A DNA stretch of 64,000 nt, from NCBI RefSeq assembly GCF_048595595.1, contig NZ_CP184347.1; one strand, given 5' to 3'. Positions 7,932 through 17,915 of this stretch are shown here, piece after piece. Source of the DNA: Bacteroides pyogenes_A (lineage in GTDB: Bacteria > Bacteroidota > Bacteroidia > Bacteroidales > Bacteroidaceae). The notes under the pieces were generated by a model. The model was not told the origin of the DNA. It worked only from the letters and a program-made list of their open reading frames with translations, and ran no database searches. Position numbers and translations under genes: made by a program. How positions within the stretch are numbered: the first letter of the stretch is position 1; each line of letters opens with the position of its first letter.

Positions 7932-10900
7932 GTGGGTATTGTACTGGGAGTATATATCGGAACTATTGTTTTGTTGAATATACCGGGTATTCAACGTTTC
8001 ATGAGTGTGCTTGCATCGAAAGAGCTATCGAAGGTTCTCAACACGGAGGTTGCCATCGGCAAAATCGATATCGGATTATTGAACCGGATCATTATTGACG
8101 ATGTATTACTGAACGATCAGAAAGGGAACGAACTGCTGAAGATTCCCCGTTTATCGGCCAAATTTGATTTTATTCCCTTTTTCAAAGGAAAAATTTCGAT
8201 AAGCAATGTACAACTGTTCGGTCTTAACATGAATCTCAGGCAAGAAACGCCCGATTCTCCGCCGAATTTCCAATTCGTGCTGGACGCATTTACTTCTAAA
8301 GATACCGTAAAGCGCGAAAGCTCGCTGGATATTCGTATCAATTCCGTCTTAATCCGTCGCGGGAAGGTCACCTATCATTTATTATCGGAGCCCGAAACAC
8401 CCGGAAAATTCAATTCGCGGCATCTTCAATTTCAGAATATCATAGGTAACCTTTCATTGAAAGCTTTGACCAAAGACTCACTCAACGTAGGGATAAAGCG
8501 TTTGAGTGTGGATGAAGCGGCTTCGGGATTCTCGTTGAAGAAGATGAGCCTGAAGCTGGTGGCTAACAAAAAGCGCATGAGTATCGATAATTTTGCCATC
8601 GAATTGCCCGAAAGCTCTTTACGAATGGATACCATCCACTTGATGTACGCCGGGGTGAAGACTGCCGAACAGTTTGTTAAGCAGGCTCATTGTTCTTTTC
8701 GTATTTTACCTTCCCAAATTACGCCGAAAGACATTTCTCCTTTTATCCCCGCATTATCGCACTTCAAAGAGCCGGTGACGCTGAACATGGAAGTGAACGG
8801 TACAGTCGACCAATTTTCCTGCCCTCATTTGGAGATTACGGCCGAAGGCCGGCAATTCAGACTCTTGGGAGAAGTATCTGTTCAAGATCTCTCCCATCCC
8901 AAAGACGCTTACATATTCGGCAAGCTTTCGGAATTGAGTGCCAGTTCCCGGGGAGTAGGTTTTTTGGTACGCAACCTGAGCGATAATTACAATGGGGTTC
9001 CTCCCCTTCTGGAGCATTTGGGAAATATCGCTTTCCGCGGAGAAATATCGGGATACTTTACCGATTTGGTAACTTACGGACTGCTTCAAACCAGTCTTGG
9101 AGCCGTAAAAACAGACTTGAAACTGAGTTCGGACAAAGAGAAAAAGGCTTTTTCTTATTCGGGCGCTGTGAAGACTGAAGATTTTGAATTGGGGAAACTG
9201 CTGGGAAATGAGCTGTTTGGGAAAGTGACACTGAACCTGGATGTACACGGGCGGCATGTGGAAAAGCAATATCCTTCCATTGGGATGAAAGGTCTGGTGG
9301 CTTCTGTAGAATACAGCGATTATAGGTACGAAAACATCGCTCTGGACGGCGAATATCAAAAAGGAGGTTTTACTGGGAAGGCAACAATGAACGATCCGAA
9401 CGGATCCGTATACTTAAACGGTGATTTCAATTTGGCATCCCAAGTCCCTACTTTCAATTTCTCCGCCGTTATTGACAAAATTCGCCCCCATGAGTTGAAT
9501 ATTACATCCAATTACGCAGATGCGGAATTCTCCGTAAAACTTAAGGCAAACTTCACCGGAGGTTCGGTCGACGAAATGAACGGAGAAATCAATATCGACA
9601 GTTTGGAATTCAGTGCTCCCGGGAAAGAATATTTTATGAGAAACATGAATATTCAGGCTATCCGGCAAAATAATGAGAACCAATTCAAGCTGACCTCAGA
9701 GTTCCTTACAGCAAATATCGAAGGAAGCTTTCAATATCAGACCTTGGCTGCCAGTATGCTCGATATTGTCGGCAGATATGTCCCTTCTCTGCTGCCCTCT
9801 TTCAAGCATCAGGAAAAATTGCATAACAACTTCCGGTTCGATATACATATATATAACACAGATATCTTATCTGCAATATTCAATATTCCCCTGCATATCC
9901 ATGCTCACTCCACGGTGAAAGGGTATTTTAACGATGCGGGTCAGCGTTTGCGTGTAGAAGGATATTTCCCCCGCCTGCAATATAAGAACGACCTGATTGA
10001 ATCGGGGATGATTCTCTGTGAAAATCCGTCCGACAATATTCAGATCAAACTACGGCTGACGAATCTGAAAGAGGCGGATGCCGTCAACATTGCGTTGAAC
10101 GCGCAAGCCAAAGAAGACGTCGTAAGCGCAACTTTCAATTGGGGAAATAATGCGACAGCCACTTATAGCGGACAACTTGCCGCTGTCGCCAAGTTTTTGC
10201 GCACGGAAGGAGAAAAGCCTTTGTTGAAAGCGGTAGTCGACGTAAGCCCTACCGATATTATTCTGAACGATACGCTTTGGCAGGTTCATCCTTCACAGAT
10301 TGTGGCCGACTCCGGAAGAATAGACGTGAACAACTTCTATTTCAGTCATGCCGACCGGCATATACGTGTCAACGGCCGTCTTTCGGAACTCCCTGCAGAT
10401 ACGGTGAAAATCAGTTTAAAAGAAATCAATCTGGGGTACGTTTTCGATATAGTGGGCATCTCCGACGATGTTGCTTTTGGAGGTGACGCTACCGGAACCG
10501 CTTATGCGACAGGGGTTTTCAAGAAGCCGGTGATAAACGCGCGTTTGTTTGTAAAAAACTTCTCACTTAATCAGGGGCGGTTGGGAGATGCCGATATTAA
10601 CGGAGGATGGGATAATGAAAAAAGAGGAATCCTGCTGGATGCTTCCATTCGCGATATGGCCGATTCTCCATCCCGTGTCAGCGGCATCATTTATCCATTG
10701 AAACCGGAAAGCGGACTGGATTTGAATATTGACGCCCATGAGCTGAACCTGAAGTTTCTAGAATATTATATGAGTTCTATCGCAAACGATATAAAAGGAA
10801 GAGGGACCGGCAAAGTACACTTTTATGGAAAATTCAAAGGCCTGAATCTCGATGGAGCTGTCATGACGAATGCTTCTATGAAGTTTGATATACTGAACAC

Positions 10901-12440
10901 ACGGTTCGCCATCAATGACACGATTCATCTCGCCCCTACCGGATTGACGTTTAAAAACATGCGGATTGCCGATGTGGAAGGCCATCAGGGAACAATGAAC
11001 GGCTATTTGCGCTTTCAGCATTTCAAAGACTTGAGCTATCGTTTTGAAATACAGGCCAACAATATGTTGGTGATGAATACGAAAGAATCTCCCGACATGC
11101 CTTTCTACGGCACAATATACGGCACGGGAAACGCCATGCTGACGGGGAATGCGACGCAAGGGCTCGACGTTAATGTGGCGATGACTACAGACCGGAATAC
11201 TTCCTTCACCTATATTAACGGAAATGTAGCGTCGGCTGCCAACAGTCAGTTCATCAAGTTTGTAGATAAAACACCTCGCCGTGTTGTCCGCGACTCTGTT
11301 CAGACAGACGATTACGATGATTTATTATTGAAGCGACAACTGTCTGAGAAGGAACAAGATACCGATATCCGGCTGAATATTCTGGCCGATGTAACCCCCG
11401 ACGCCACTGTGCGGATCGTCATGGATCCGATAGCCGGCGACTATATTACCGGAAAAGGAACGGGAAACATTCGCACGGAATTTTATAATAAGGGGGACGT
11501 GAGAATGTTCGGCAACTACCGGATCAGTCAGGGAGTTTATAAATTCAGCCTTCAAGAGGTGATACGCAAGGACTTCGTGATTAAAGACGGCAGTACGATA
11601 AATTTCAACGGAGCCCTTCTTGACGCGAACATGGATATTCAGGCTTCTTACACGGTGAACTCGGCGTCTTTGAATGACTTGATACCCGATGCATCCACCG
11701 TTATTCAACAACCCAATGTACGGGTGAATTGCATAATGAATTTGAGCGGCGTCTTGCTTCAACCCACGATAAAGCTGGGTATCGAACTCCCGAACGAGAG
11801 GGACGAGATTCAGTCGTTGGTGCGGAATTACATCAGCACGGAGGAACAAATGAATATGCAAATCCTGTATTTGCTGGGTGTGGGCAAATTCTATACGGAA
11901 GACGTCCGGCGGGAAAATCAAAACGCTTACGTGATGACTTCCGTTCTTTCCTCTACTCTCTCCGGGCAACTGAACAATGCTCTTTCGCGAATTTTCGAAA
12001 CCAACAACTGGAATATAGGAACCAACTTGAGTACCGGCGACAAAGGTTGGACGGATGTGGAATTCGAAGGCATCTTGTCGGGGCAGTTATTAAACAACCG
12101 GCTGCTGATTAACGGTAATTTCGGTTACCGAGACAATCCGCTGGCAAATACCAACTTCGTGGGTGATTTTGAGGCGGAATGGCTGATAACACGTTCCGGT
12201 GATATTCGGTTGAAAGCCTATAATGAAACGAACGACCGCTACTATACGAAAACGAACCTCACCACGCAAGGTGTGGGAATCATGTATAAGAAAGATTTCA
12301 ATAAATGGAGCGACCTTTTCTTCTGGAACAAATGGAAACTCCGGAACAAGCGGAAACGGCAGGAAGACCTTCAGCAGGAAATGAAAACAGATAGCGTTGC
12401 CTCCGAAGAAGCAAAAACGAAAAAGAAAAGAGAGCGATAG
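7932..12440 (+). CDS. TamB-like translocation and assembly module protein (DUF490)
   Basis: This 1,502-residue protein has an N-terminal membrane anchor (VGIVLGVYIGTIVLLNI) followed by a very long series of beta-strand repeats. The C-terminal DUF490/TamB domain contains GNYRISQGVYKF and ELPNERDEIQSLV. TamB and its AsmA-like relatives bridge the inner and outer membranes and are linked to outer-membrane protein assembly or lipid transfer. The start is uncertain. No in-frame ATG precedes the anchor, the listed start is GTG, and the open frame continues upstream to a stop at 7878 through a basic KRTVRW segment that one expects before such an anchor. A CTG at 7908 is therefore possible. Confidence 0.9.
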   Translation: MGIVLGVYIGTIVLLNIPGIQRFMSVLASKELSKVLNTEVAIGKIDIGLLNRIIIDDVLLNDQKGNELLKIPRLSAKFDFIPFFKGKISISNVQLFGLNMNLRQETPDSPPNFQFVLDAFTSKDTVKRESSLDIRINSVLIRRGKVTYHLLSEPETPGKFNSRHLQFQNIIGNLSLKALTKDSLNVGIKRLSVDEAASGFSLKKMSLKLVANKKRMSIDNFAIELPESSLRMDTIHLMYAGVKTAEQFVKQAHCSFRILPSQITPKDISPFIPALSHFKEPVTLNMEVNGTVDQFSCPHLEITAEGRQFRLLGEVSVQDLSHPKDAYIFGKLSELSASSRGVGFLVRNLSDNYNGVPPLLEHLGNIAFRGEISGYFTDLVTYGLLQTSLGAVKTDLKLSSDKEKKAFSYSGAVKTEDFELGKLLGNELFGKVTLNLDVHGRHVEKQYPSIGMKGLVASVEYSDYRYENIALDGEYQKGGFTGKATMNDPNGSVYLNGDFNLASQVPTFNFSAVIDKIRPHELNITSNYADAEFSVKLKANFTGGSVDEMNGEINIDSLEFSAPGKEYFMRNMNIQAIRQNNENQFKLTSEFLTANIEGSFQYQTLAASMLDIVGRYVPSLLPSFKHQEKLHNNFRFDIHIYNTDILSAIFNIPLHIHAHSTVKGYFNDAGQRLRVEGYFPRLQYKNDLIESGMILCENPSDNIQIKLRLTNLKEADAVNIALNAQAKEDVVSATFNWGNNATATYSGQLAAVAKFLRTEGEKPLLKAVVDVSPTDIILNDTLWQVHPSQIVADSGRIDVNNFYFSHADRHIRVNGRLSELPADTVKISLKEINLGYVFDIVGISDDVAFGGDATGTAYATGVFKKPVINARLFVKNFSLNQGRLGDADINGGWDNEKRGILLDASIRDMADSPSRVSGIIYPLKPESGLDLNIDAHELNLKFLEYYMSSIANDIKGRGTGKVHFYGKFKGLNLDGAVMTNASMKFDILNTRFAINDTIHLAPTGLTFKNMRIADVEGHQGTMNGYLRFQHFKDLSYRFEIQANNMLVMNTKESPDMPFYGTIYGTGNAMLTGNATQGLDVNVAMTTDRNTSFTYINGNVASAANSQFIKFVDKTPRRVVRDSVQTDDYDDLLLKRQLSEKEQDTDIRLNILADVTPDATVRIVMDPIAGDYITGKGTGNIRTEFYNKGDVRMFGNYRISQGVYKFSLQEVIRKDFVIKDGSTINFNGALLDANMDIQASYTVNSASLNDLIPDASTVIQQPNVRVNCIMNLSGVLLQPTIKLGIELPNERDEIQSLVRNYISTEEQMNMQILYLLGVGKFYTEDVRRENQNAYVMTSVLSSTLSGQLNNALSRIFETNNWNIGTNLSTGDKGWTDVEFEGILSGQLLNNRLLINGNFGYRDNPLANTNFVGDFEAEWLITRSGDIRLKAYNETNDRYYTKTNLTTQGVGIMYKKDFNKWSDLFFWNKWKLRNKRKRQEDLQQEMKTDSVASEEAKTKKKRER

Positions 12441-12496
12441 TCTCCGTAAGAGTCCGGGACATCCGCAACTTTCGTTGTGCAGACAAAAAACAAAAA

Positions 12497-12527
12497 ACGA
12501 CCGCAGGTTTTCGGTCCGTGCGGTCGT
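12497..12527. terminator. Bidirectional terminator between the TamB-like gene and proS
   Basis: A perfect 9-bp stem ACGACCGCA/TGCGGTCGT has a 13-nt loop, with T-runs on both sides (TTTTTTT on plus, TTTTTTG on minus). It separates the convergent TamB-like and proS genes. Confidence 0.85.
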
Positions 12528-12548
12528 TTTTTTACATCGATGCTGCTC

Positions 12549-14042
12549 CTAATAAGAGCGGGCGAAGATTACGCGGCAGGGCGAAGGTTTGCCTGTCACC
12601 ATACATTTACCCGGTTCTTTGTCGCCCGGGATAAACGAATCGAACGGTATGCAGCGAATGGTCGCCTTGGTTTCTTCTTTTATTTTTTCTTCCGTTTCGG
12701 GAGTTCCGTCCCAGTGCGCCAGAATAAATCCTCCTTCTTCGATTTTTTCTTTAAACTCTTCGTAAGTATCTACGCTGATGATGCGCGAATTGCGATAGTC
12801 GAGCGCCTTTTTATAGATATTCGCCTGAATTGCTTCAAGCAGGTCTTTTACATAAGCCTCTATTCCGTCGCAAGTCACCGTTTCCTTCTCCAAAGTGTCG
12901 CGGCGCATCACTTCCATCGTGTTGTTTTCCAAGTCGCGTCCTCCCATGACAAGGCGCACGGGAACACCTTTCAGCTCATAGTCGGCAAATTTAAAGCCCG
13001 GACGTTTGTTGTCGGCATTGTCGTACTTCACGGATATGCCCAACGCTTTCAGCCGTGCCACGATGCCTTCGACTTTCGCGTCGATCTGCTTCAACTGTTC
13101 GTCGTTTTTGTAGATAGGAACAATCACTACCTGAATCGGCGCCAGATGCGGAGGCAATACCAGACCGTTGTCGTCGGAGTGTGTCATGATCAGGGCGCCC
13201 ATCAGGCGGGTCGATACGCCCCATGAAGTAGCCCATACGTATTCCAGTTTATTCTCTTTGTTGACAAACTGCACATCGAACGCTTTGGCGAAATTTTGTC
13301 CAAGGAAATGGGAAGTTCCGCTCTGCAAAGCCTTGCCGTCCTGCATCATCGCTTCGATGGTGTACGTGTCCAATGCTCCGGCGAAACGTTCATTGGCAGA
13401 TTTTACTCCCTTTACAACCGGCACAGCCATGTATTTTTCGGCAAATTCACCGTACACATGCAGCATCTTCTTTGCCTCTTCTTCCGCTTCTTCACGGGTG
13501 GCATGGGCGGTGTGTCCCTCTTGCCATAAAAATTCCGCAGTGCGCAGAAACAGTCGGGTGCGCATCTCCCAACGCATCACGTTGGCCCATTGGTTGCACA
13601 GGATGGGAAGGTCGCGGTATGAATTGATCCAGTTTTTATACGTGTTCCAGATGATGGTTTCGGATGTAGGGCGGATAATCAGCTCTTCTTCGAGCTTAGC
13701 TTCCGGATCTACTACGACGCCTTTGCCGTCGGGCGAACTTTTCAGGCGATGGTGTGTCACAACCGCACACTCTTTTGCGAAGCCCTCTACATGTTCCGCT
13801 TCACGGCTTAAAAAAGATTTGGGAATCAGCAAGGGGAAATAAGCGTTCACATGCCCTGTTTCTTTAAACATGTCGTCCAGCTGTCGTTGCATCTTTTCCC
13901 AGATTGCGTATCCGTAAGGCTTAATCACCATACAGCCGCGCACGGCAGATTGCTCTGCCAAGTCTGCTTTTACTACCAAATCGTTGTACCATTGCGAATA
14001 ATTCTCGCTACGTTTGGTCAGATCTTTCAGTTCTTTTGCCAT
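12549..14042 (-). CDS. proS: Prolyl-tRNA synthetase, eukaryote/archaeon-like short type
   Basis: Charges tRNA-Pro. The 497-residue enzyme has class II motifs (RPTSETIIWNTYKNWI, RWEMRTRLFLRTAEFLWQEGHTAH), an anticodon-binding domain and a C-terminal zinc-binding-like extension ending CRVIFARSY. It is the short type that lacks the INS editing domain of the longer bacterial form, so mischarged tRNA-Pro must be cleared in trans. A YbaK-type deacylase is encoded at 21344-21820. A TATTTTTG element (14084-14091, minus) lies about 45 bp upstream. Confidence 0.96.
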   Translation of the reverse strand: MAKELKDLTKRSENYSQWYNDLVVKADLAEQSAVRGCMVIKPYGYAIWEKMQRQLDDMFKETGHVNAYFPLLIPKSFLSREAEHVEGFAKECAVVTHHRLKSSPDGKGVVVDPEAKLEEELIIRPTSETIIWNTYKNWINSYRDLPILCNQWANVMRWEMRTRLFLRTAEFLWQEGHTAHATREEAEEEAKKMLHVYGEFAEKYMAVPVVKGVKSANERFAGALDTYTIEAMMQDGKALQSGTSHFLGQNFAKAFDVQFVNKENKLEYVWATSWGVSTRLMGALIMTHSDDNGLVLPPHLAPIQVVIVPIYKNDEQLKQIDAKVEGIVARLKALGISVKYDNADNKRPGFKFADYELKGVPVRLVMGGRDLENNTMEVMRRDTLEKETVTCDGIEAYVKDLLEAIQANIYKKALDYRNSRIISVDTYEEFKEKIEEGGFILAHWDGTPETEEKIKEETKATIRCIPFDSFIPGDKEPGKCMVTGKPSPCRVIFARSY

Positions 14043-14229
14043 TATATTTTTTTATTTAAGTTTTTCCATTGCAAAACAGGATGCAAAAATACGAAAAATG
14101 AACGAACTGCCATAGATTCTTTTCCGTTTATTTTTGCATACGGCAGATTCTTGCCACAGCGTTTCAGGTATTTTATAATCAATCGGCGAGTATGTTTCCC
14201 GAGCGGGACTGCCGGTTTTCGGAAAGGCT

Positions 14230-14330
14230 TCGGCTTCTGAAAAAAACACGGGCGGCCTCTGAAAAAAAGCCCGCCGTGTTTGATTACAAAGCCCGCCGTG
14301 TTTTTTTTAAAGGCGGCGGGCTTTTTTCGC
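14230..14330. repeat. GC-rich palindromic repeat array, copy A
   Basis: Repeated units of the form tctgaaaaaaa-gcccgcc alternate with T-runs. The block aaaaaagcccgccgtgttt (14263-14281), a 6-nt spacer and aaagcccgccg (14288-14298) recur at 44363-44398 with only the spacer changed. The second half forms a perfect 11-bp stem (14288-14298 with 14314-14324) flanked by T-runs, so it looks like a terminator in either direction. Its position between two divergent promoters is odd for a plain terminator. Confidence 0.75.
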
Positions 14331-14494
14331 GACTTCTTGCGGGTTGCTTTAAAACGCGGATAATACGTTGTATATACCGTGCAGAAACTGCGGCGGATAT
14401 GATGTTTTCTCCATTTTTCAAACTGTATCCGCATGAAAAAGCTCCCGCTCAGCAACCGTTCCTCTTTCTCTGCCCCGGCTGTTGTGCCCGATGA

Positions 14495-14524
14495 TTGCTT
14501 TTTGTTCTTTTTTCATTATCTTCG
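14495..14524 (+). promoter_or_regulatory. Promoter of the S9 peptidase gene
   Basis: TTG (14495-14497), 19 bp, then TATCTTCG (14517-14524), one base from TAnnTTTG. It lies just before the lipoprotein start at 14553 and argues against the longer start at 14433, which would sit upstream of the promoter. Confidence 0.5.
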
Positions 14525-14552
14525 CAAGCAAATAAACATTTTAATAAATGAT

Positions 14553-16649
14553 ATGAGACAAGCAAATTTATTTATGATGTCGGCAGCAATGTTATTGGCT
14601 GCCTGCGGCGGAACAAAAGACGCGGGCAAAACAGAAGAAGGTCAGGTGCTTATCGAAAAATCGGATATCAAGATCGAAGGCAGGCGCATGACTCCCGAAG
14701 CTCTTTGGGCTATGGGACGGATCGGTGGGTTGGCGGTATCGCCCGACGGGAAGAAAGTAGCGTATACGGTGGCCTATTACAGTGTCGCCGAGAACAAAAG
14801 CAACCGCGAAATATTCGTGATGAATGCCGATGGAACGGATAACCGGCAAATCACCCGCACCGTTTATCAGGAGAATGAGGTGGCCTGGATCAAAGGGGGC
14901 AGCAAGCTCGCTTTCCTGAGCAACGATAGCGGAAGCAGCCAGCTTTATGAAATGAATCCCGACGGAACGGGGCGCAGGCAACTAACCGATTACGACAAAG
15001 ATATCGAGGGTTTCAAATTCTCTCCCGACGGAAAAAAGTTGCTGTTTGTCTCACAGGTGAAAACGAAGCAGACCACAGCCGATAAATATCCCGACTTGCC
15101 GAAGTCTACGGGCATCATCGTCACCGATCTGATGTATAAGCATTGGGACGAATGGGTAACGGGCGCTCCGCATCCTTTTGTCGCCGATTTCGATGGCGAT
15201 AAAATCTCAAATGTAATCGATATTCTCGAAGGCGAACCATACGAAAGTCCGATGCGCCCGTGGGGAGGTGTCGAACAATTGGCTTGGAACCCTTCTTCGG
15301 ACGAGGTGGCTTACACCTGCCGCAAAAAGACCGGACTGGAATATGCCGTGTCTACCAATTCCGATATTTACATTTACGATTTGAAGACGAAACAAACCCG
15401 GAACATTACCGAAGAGAACAAGGGATACGATACGAATCCTTCTTATTCTCCCGACGGGAAATACATCGCATGGCAGAGTATGGAGCGCGACGGGTACGAG
15501 GCCGATTTGAACCGCCTCTTTATCATGGACCTGGCGACCGGAGAAAAGCGTTTTGCGAGCAAAGCTTTCGAGTCGAACGTAGACGCGTTTGTGTGGAGTT
15601 CCGATGCGAAAACGATTTACTTCACGGGCGTGTGGCACGGCGAAACGCATATCCGCGCGATCGACCTGACAAACGATTCGGTGAAATCCATCACTTCCGG
15701 TATGTATGACTATGAAGGAGTGGCTCTGTGTGGCGACAAACTTATCGCCAAAAGACATTCGATGAGTATGGCGGACGAGATTTATGCGATAGAGCCGGAC
15801 GGATCGACTACCCAACTCACTCAGGAAAATAAGGCTATTTATGACCAACTGGAGACAGGTAAGGTAGAACCGCGATGGATGAAGACGACTGACGGCAAAC
15901 AGATGCTGACTTGGGTGATTTATCCTCCGGAATTCGATCCGAACAAGAAATATCCTGCGGTTTTGTTCTGCGAAGGAGGACCGCAAAGCCCCGTAAGCCA
16001 ATTCTGGTCGTATCGTTGGAACTTCCAGATCATGGCAGCCAACGATTATATCATTGTCGCCCCCAACCGCCGGGGCTTGCCGGGATTCGGCAGAGAATGG
16101 AACGAACAGATCAGCGGCGATTACGGCGGCCAGTGCATGAAAGATTATTTCACTGCAATCGACGAGATGGCGAAAGAACCGTATGTGGACAAAGACCGTC
16201 TGGGGTGCGTGGGCGCCAGCTTCGGCGGCTTCTCCGTCTACTGGCTGGCGGGACATCACGACAAGCGTTTCAAGGCATTCATTGCTCACGACGGTATCTT
16301 CAACATGGAAATGCAGTATCTGGAGACAGAAGAGAAATGGTTTGCCAACTGGGACATGGGTGGCGCGTACTGGGAAAAGCAGAATCCGATGGCGCAACGC
16401 ACGTTTGCCAACTCACCTCATCGCTTTGTCGACCGTTGGGACACTCCGATTCTTTGCATCCATGGCGAGAAAGACTACCGTATCCTTGCCAATCAGGCGA
16501 TGGCGGCTTTCGATGCGGCCATCATGCGTGGAGTTCCGGCGGAATTGCTGATATATCCCGACGAAAACCACTGGGTGTTGAAACCGCAGAATGGTATCCT
16601 CTGGCAACGGACTTTCTTCGAATGGCTCGACAAATGGCTGAAAAAATAA
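14553..16649 (+). CDS. S9-family serine peptidase lipoprotein (dipeptidyl-peptidase 5-like)
   Basis: The ATG at 14553 gives 698 residues with a lipoprotein signal (MLLAAC, cysteine 18), so the enzyme should be membrane-anchored in the envelope. Residues about 50-430 form a beta-propeller with PD40-type repeats (SPDGKKVAYT, NADGTDNRQIT). The C-terminal alpha/beta-hydrolase domain has the nucleophile Ser556 in GASFGGF, with Asp641 (GEKDYRI) and His673 (ENHW) completing the triad. S9 peptidases of this kind release dipeptides from oligopeptides. Resemblance to DPP5 of Porphyromonas is judged from the motif neighbourhood only. A POT peptide transporter lies 3 kb downstream. Confidence 0.93.
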   Translation: MRQANLFMMSAAMLLAACGGTKDAGKTEEGQVLIEKSDIKIEGRRMTPEALWAMGRIGGLAVSPDGKKVAYTVAYYSVAENKSNREIFVMNADGTDNRQITRTVYQENEVAWIKGGSKLAFLSNDSGSSQLYEMNPDGTGRRQLTDYDKDIEGFKFSPDGKKLLFVSQVKTKQTTADKYPDLPKSTGIIVTDLMYKHWDEWVTGAPHPFVADFDGDKISNVIDILEGEPYESPMRPWGGVEQLAWNPSSDEVAYTCRKKTGLEYAVSTNSDIYIYDLKTKQTRNITEENKGYDTNPSYSPDGKYIAWQSMERDGYEADLNRLFIMDLATGEKRFASKAFESNVDAFVWSSDAKTIYFTGVWHGETHIRAIDLTNDSVKSITSGMYDYEGVALCGDKLIAKRHSMSMADEIYAIEPDGSTTQLTQENKAIYDQLETGKVEPRWMKTTDGKQMLTWVIYPPEFDPNKKYPAVLFCEGGPQSPVSQFWSYRWNFQIMAANDYIIVAPNRRGLPGFGREWNEQISGDYGGQCMKDYFTAIDEMAKEPYVDKDRLGCVGASFGGFSVYWLAGHHDKRFKAFIAHDGIFNMEMQYLETEEKWFANWDMGGAYWEKQNPMAQRTFANSPHRFVDRWDTPILCIHGEKDYRILANQAMAAFDAAIMRGVPAELLIYPDENHWVLKPQNGILWQRTFFEWLDKWLKK

Positions 16650-16710
16650 AACGCTCTTCATGAATGTTTGAAAGAAAACGCAGTTTGCGCTTTCACGAAC
16701 AATAAAAAGA

Positions 16711-16746
16711 GCCGTATCTTTACTCCGAACAGAGTGTGATACGGCC
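16711..16746. terminator. Bidirectional terminator between convergent genes
   Basis: An 8-bp stem GCCGTATC/GATACGGC with a 20-nt loop is flanked by AAAAAGA and CCTTTTTATTTTTTT. It separates the S9 peptidase from the convergent metallo-hydrolase. Confidence 0.8.
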
Positions 16747-16824
16747 CTTTTTATTTTTTTCGGTTATGGTTTATCATTTTCTCATCCGTGAGAACTGTTT
16801 GCAAGCCGAGTTTCCTGAATAGCT

Positions 16825-17823
16825 TTATTTCCTTTTATTCAGTTTGACGACTTCGCCCAAGCAAGGAATCTCTACCCGTATTTTTCGTTTTTTCGCTTCG
16901 GCGGCAAAAACCTGCGGAGGATCGTGCAAGGGCTCGTCCGACAAATCGAATGTTCCGTAATGCATGGGGATCGTCAGTCCTGCGTCCATCTCTTCCGCCG
17001 CTGTGAGCGATTCGTAGGGAGATATATGATTGGGTTGCATGAACCAGCGCGGTTTATACGCGCCTATTCCCAACAAAGCATAATCCGGCGGTCCGAACAA
17101 CTCGGGAACCTCACTGAAATGAGCCGCATATCCCGTATCGCCGCTATAATATATCGAAATTCCATCACCCTGAAGCATAAACGCTCCCCAAAGTCTTTGC
17201 CCTCCGTCGCGCATCGAACGCTTGCTCCAATGCTGGGCGGGCAAAAAAGTGATTTTCAACGACTCGTCTTCCAACTGCTGATACCAGCATGCTTGTATCG
17301 TTTCCATCTGTGGAAACCAACTTTCTATGAGTTCTCCGGTGCCTAATCCGCAAAACAGTTTCATCTGCGGATTGTTTGCCGATAAGCGGGCAACGCTTCG
17401 TTTGTCCAAATGATCGAAATGATCGTGGCTTATCAGCAAATAATCGATTCCCGTGAAAATATCGGGGTTTGCGGGCAGTTCGCTCCTTCTGCGTACAAAA
17501 GGAATATTCCCGAATACAGGATCGAACATGATTCTTTTTCCTGCCAATTGAAGGAAAAAAGAGTTGTGTCCGAGCCATATCAGGCAATTTCCGGTGGCGG
17601 AATCCAATGAATGAAGATAGCAGACTTTCGGATTCCATTTGGTGTTCTTCTTCTCTTTTCGTTGCGGATTCGGAGACAAACGCCATTTCAACACACTACC
17701 CATGCCGGGACGATAGCGGTGTTGCCGGTTATAATAACGTCCGCGTACCACGGGATTTCCTCTCCAATAAGGATTTACCGTGGCCAAACGCTCATTTCTT
17801 CTGAAACATATATGTTCGCCCAT
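16825..17823 (-). CDS. Metallo-beta-lactamase-fold hydrolase (NAPE-PLD/UlaG-like)
   Basis: The 332-residue protein has the metal-binding motif HDHFDH, a preceding WLGHNSFFLQLAGKRIMFDP strand region and the later GDTGYAAHF and IPMHYGTF motifs. This set is typical of the branch that includes N-acyl-phosphatidylethanolamine phospholipase D and UlaG-type hydrolases. The N-terminal 60 residues are basic and have no clear signal peptide, so a cytoplasmic or peripheral location is likely. The physiological substrate cannot be inferred. It is monocistronic between a terminator and the PspC gene. Confidence 0.9.
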   Translation of the reverse strand: MGEHICFRRNERLATVNPYWRGNPVVRGRYYNRQHRYRPGMGSVLKWRLSPNPQRKEKKNTKWNPKVCYLHSLDSATGNCLIWLGHNSFFLQLAGKRIMFDPVFGNIPFVRRRSELPANPDIFTGIDYLLISHDHFDHLDKRSVARLSANNPQMKLFCGLGTGELIESWFPQMETIQACWYQQLEDESLKITFLPAQHWSKRSMRDGGQRLWGAFMLQGDGISIYYSGDTGYAAHFSEVPELFGPPDYALLGIGAYKPRWFMQPNHISPYESLTAAEEMDAGLTIPMHYGTFDLSDEPLHDPPQVFAAEAKKRKIRVEIPCLGEVVKLNKRK

Positions 17824-17915
17824 GCTTACTTTTTCTATTCATACATCATTATGCTGCAAACATAATGAAAAAGAATGATTCTCAAAACGGAAAATTTCAT
17901 GGAAAAGCGCTATTG

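Larger units (their letters stand above)
14043..14552. other. Divergent intergenic region with GC-rich palindromes
   Basis: These 510 bp between proS and the S9 peptidase hold the proS -7 element (14084-14091, minus), a palindrome array (14230-14330) and the S9 peptidase promoter (14495-14524, plus). Open frames on both strands here (for example 14192-14494 plus and 14042-14455 minus) are low-complexity Lys/Arg/Phe translations of the repeats and are not supported as genes. Confidence 0.7.

Noticed and set aside
12477..13226. 249-codon plus-strand frame opposite proS
   Set aside because: Low-complexity Arg/Phe-rich translation, overlapping a terminator and a clear aminoacyl-tRNA synthetase gene.
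14192..14494. Short plus-strand frame in palindrome array A
   Set aside because: Composition follows the repeats and no start signal or homology supports it.
15207..16397. 396-codon minus-strand frame opposite the S9 peptidase
   Set aside because: The plus-strand gene has a complete catalytic triad and lipobox; the antisense frame has no family features.
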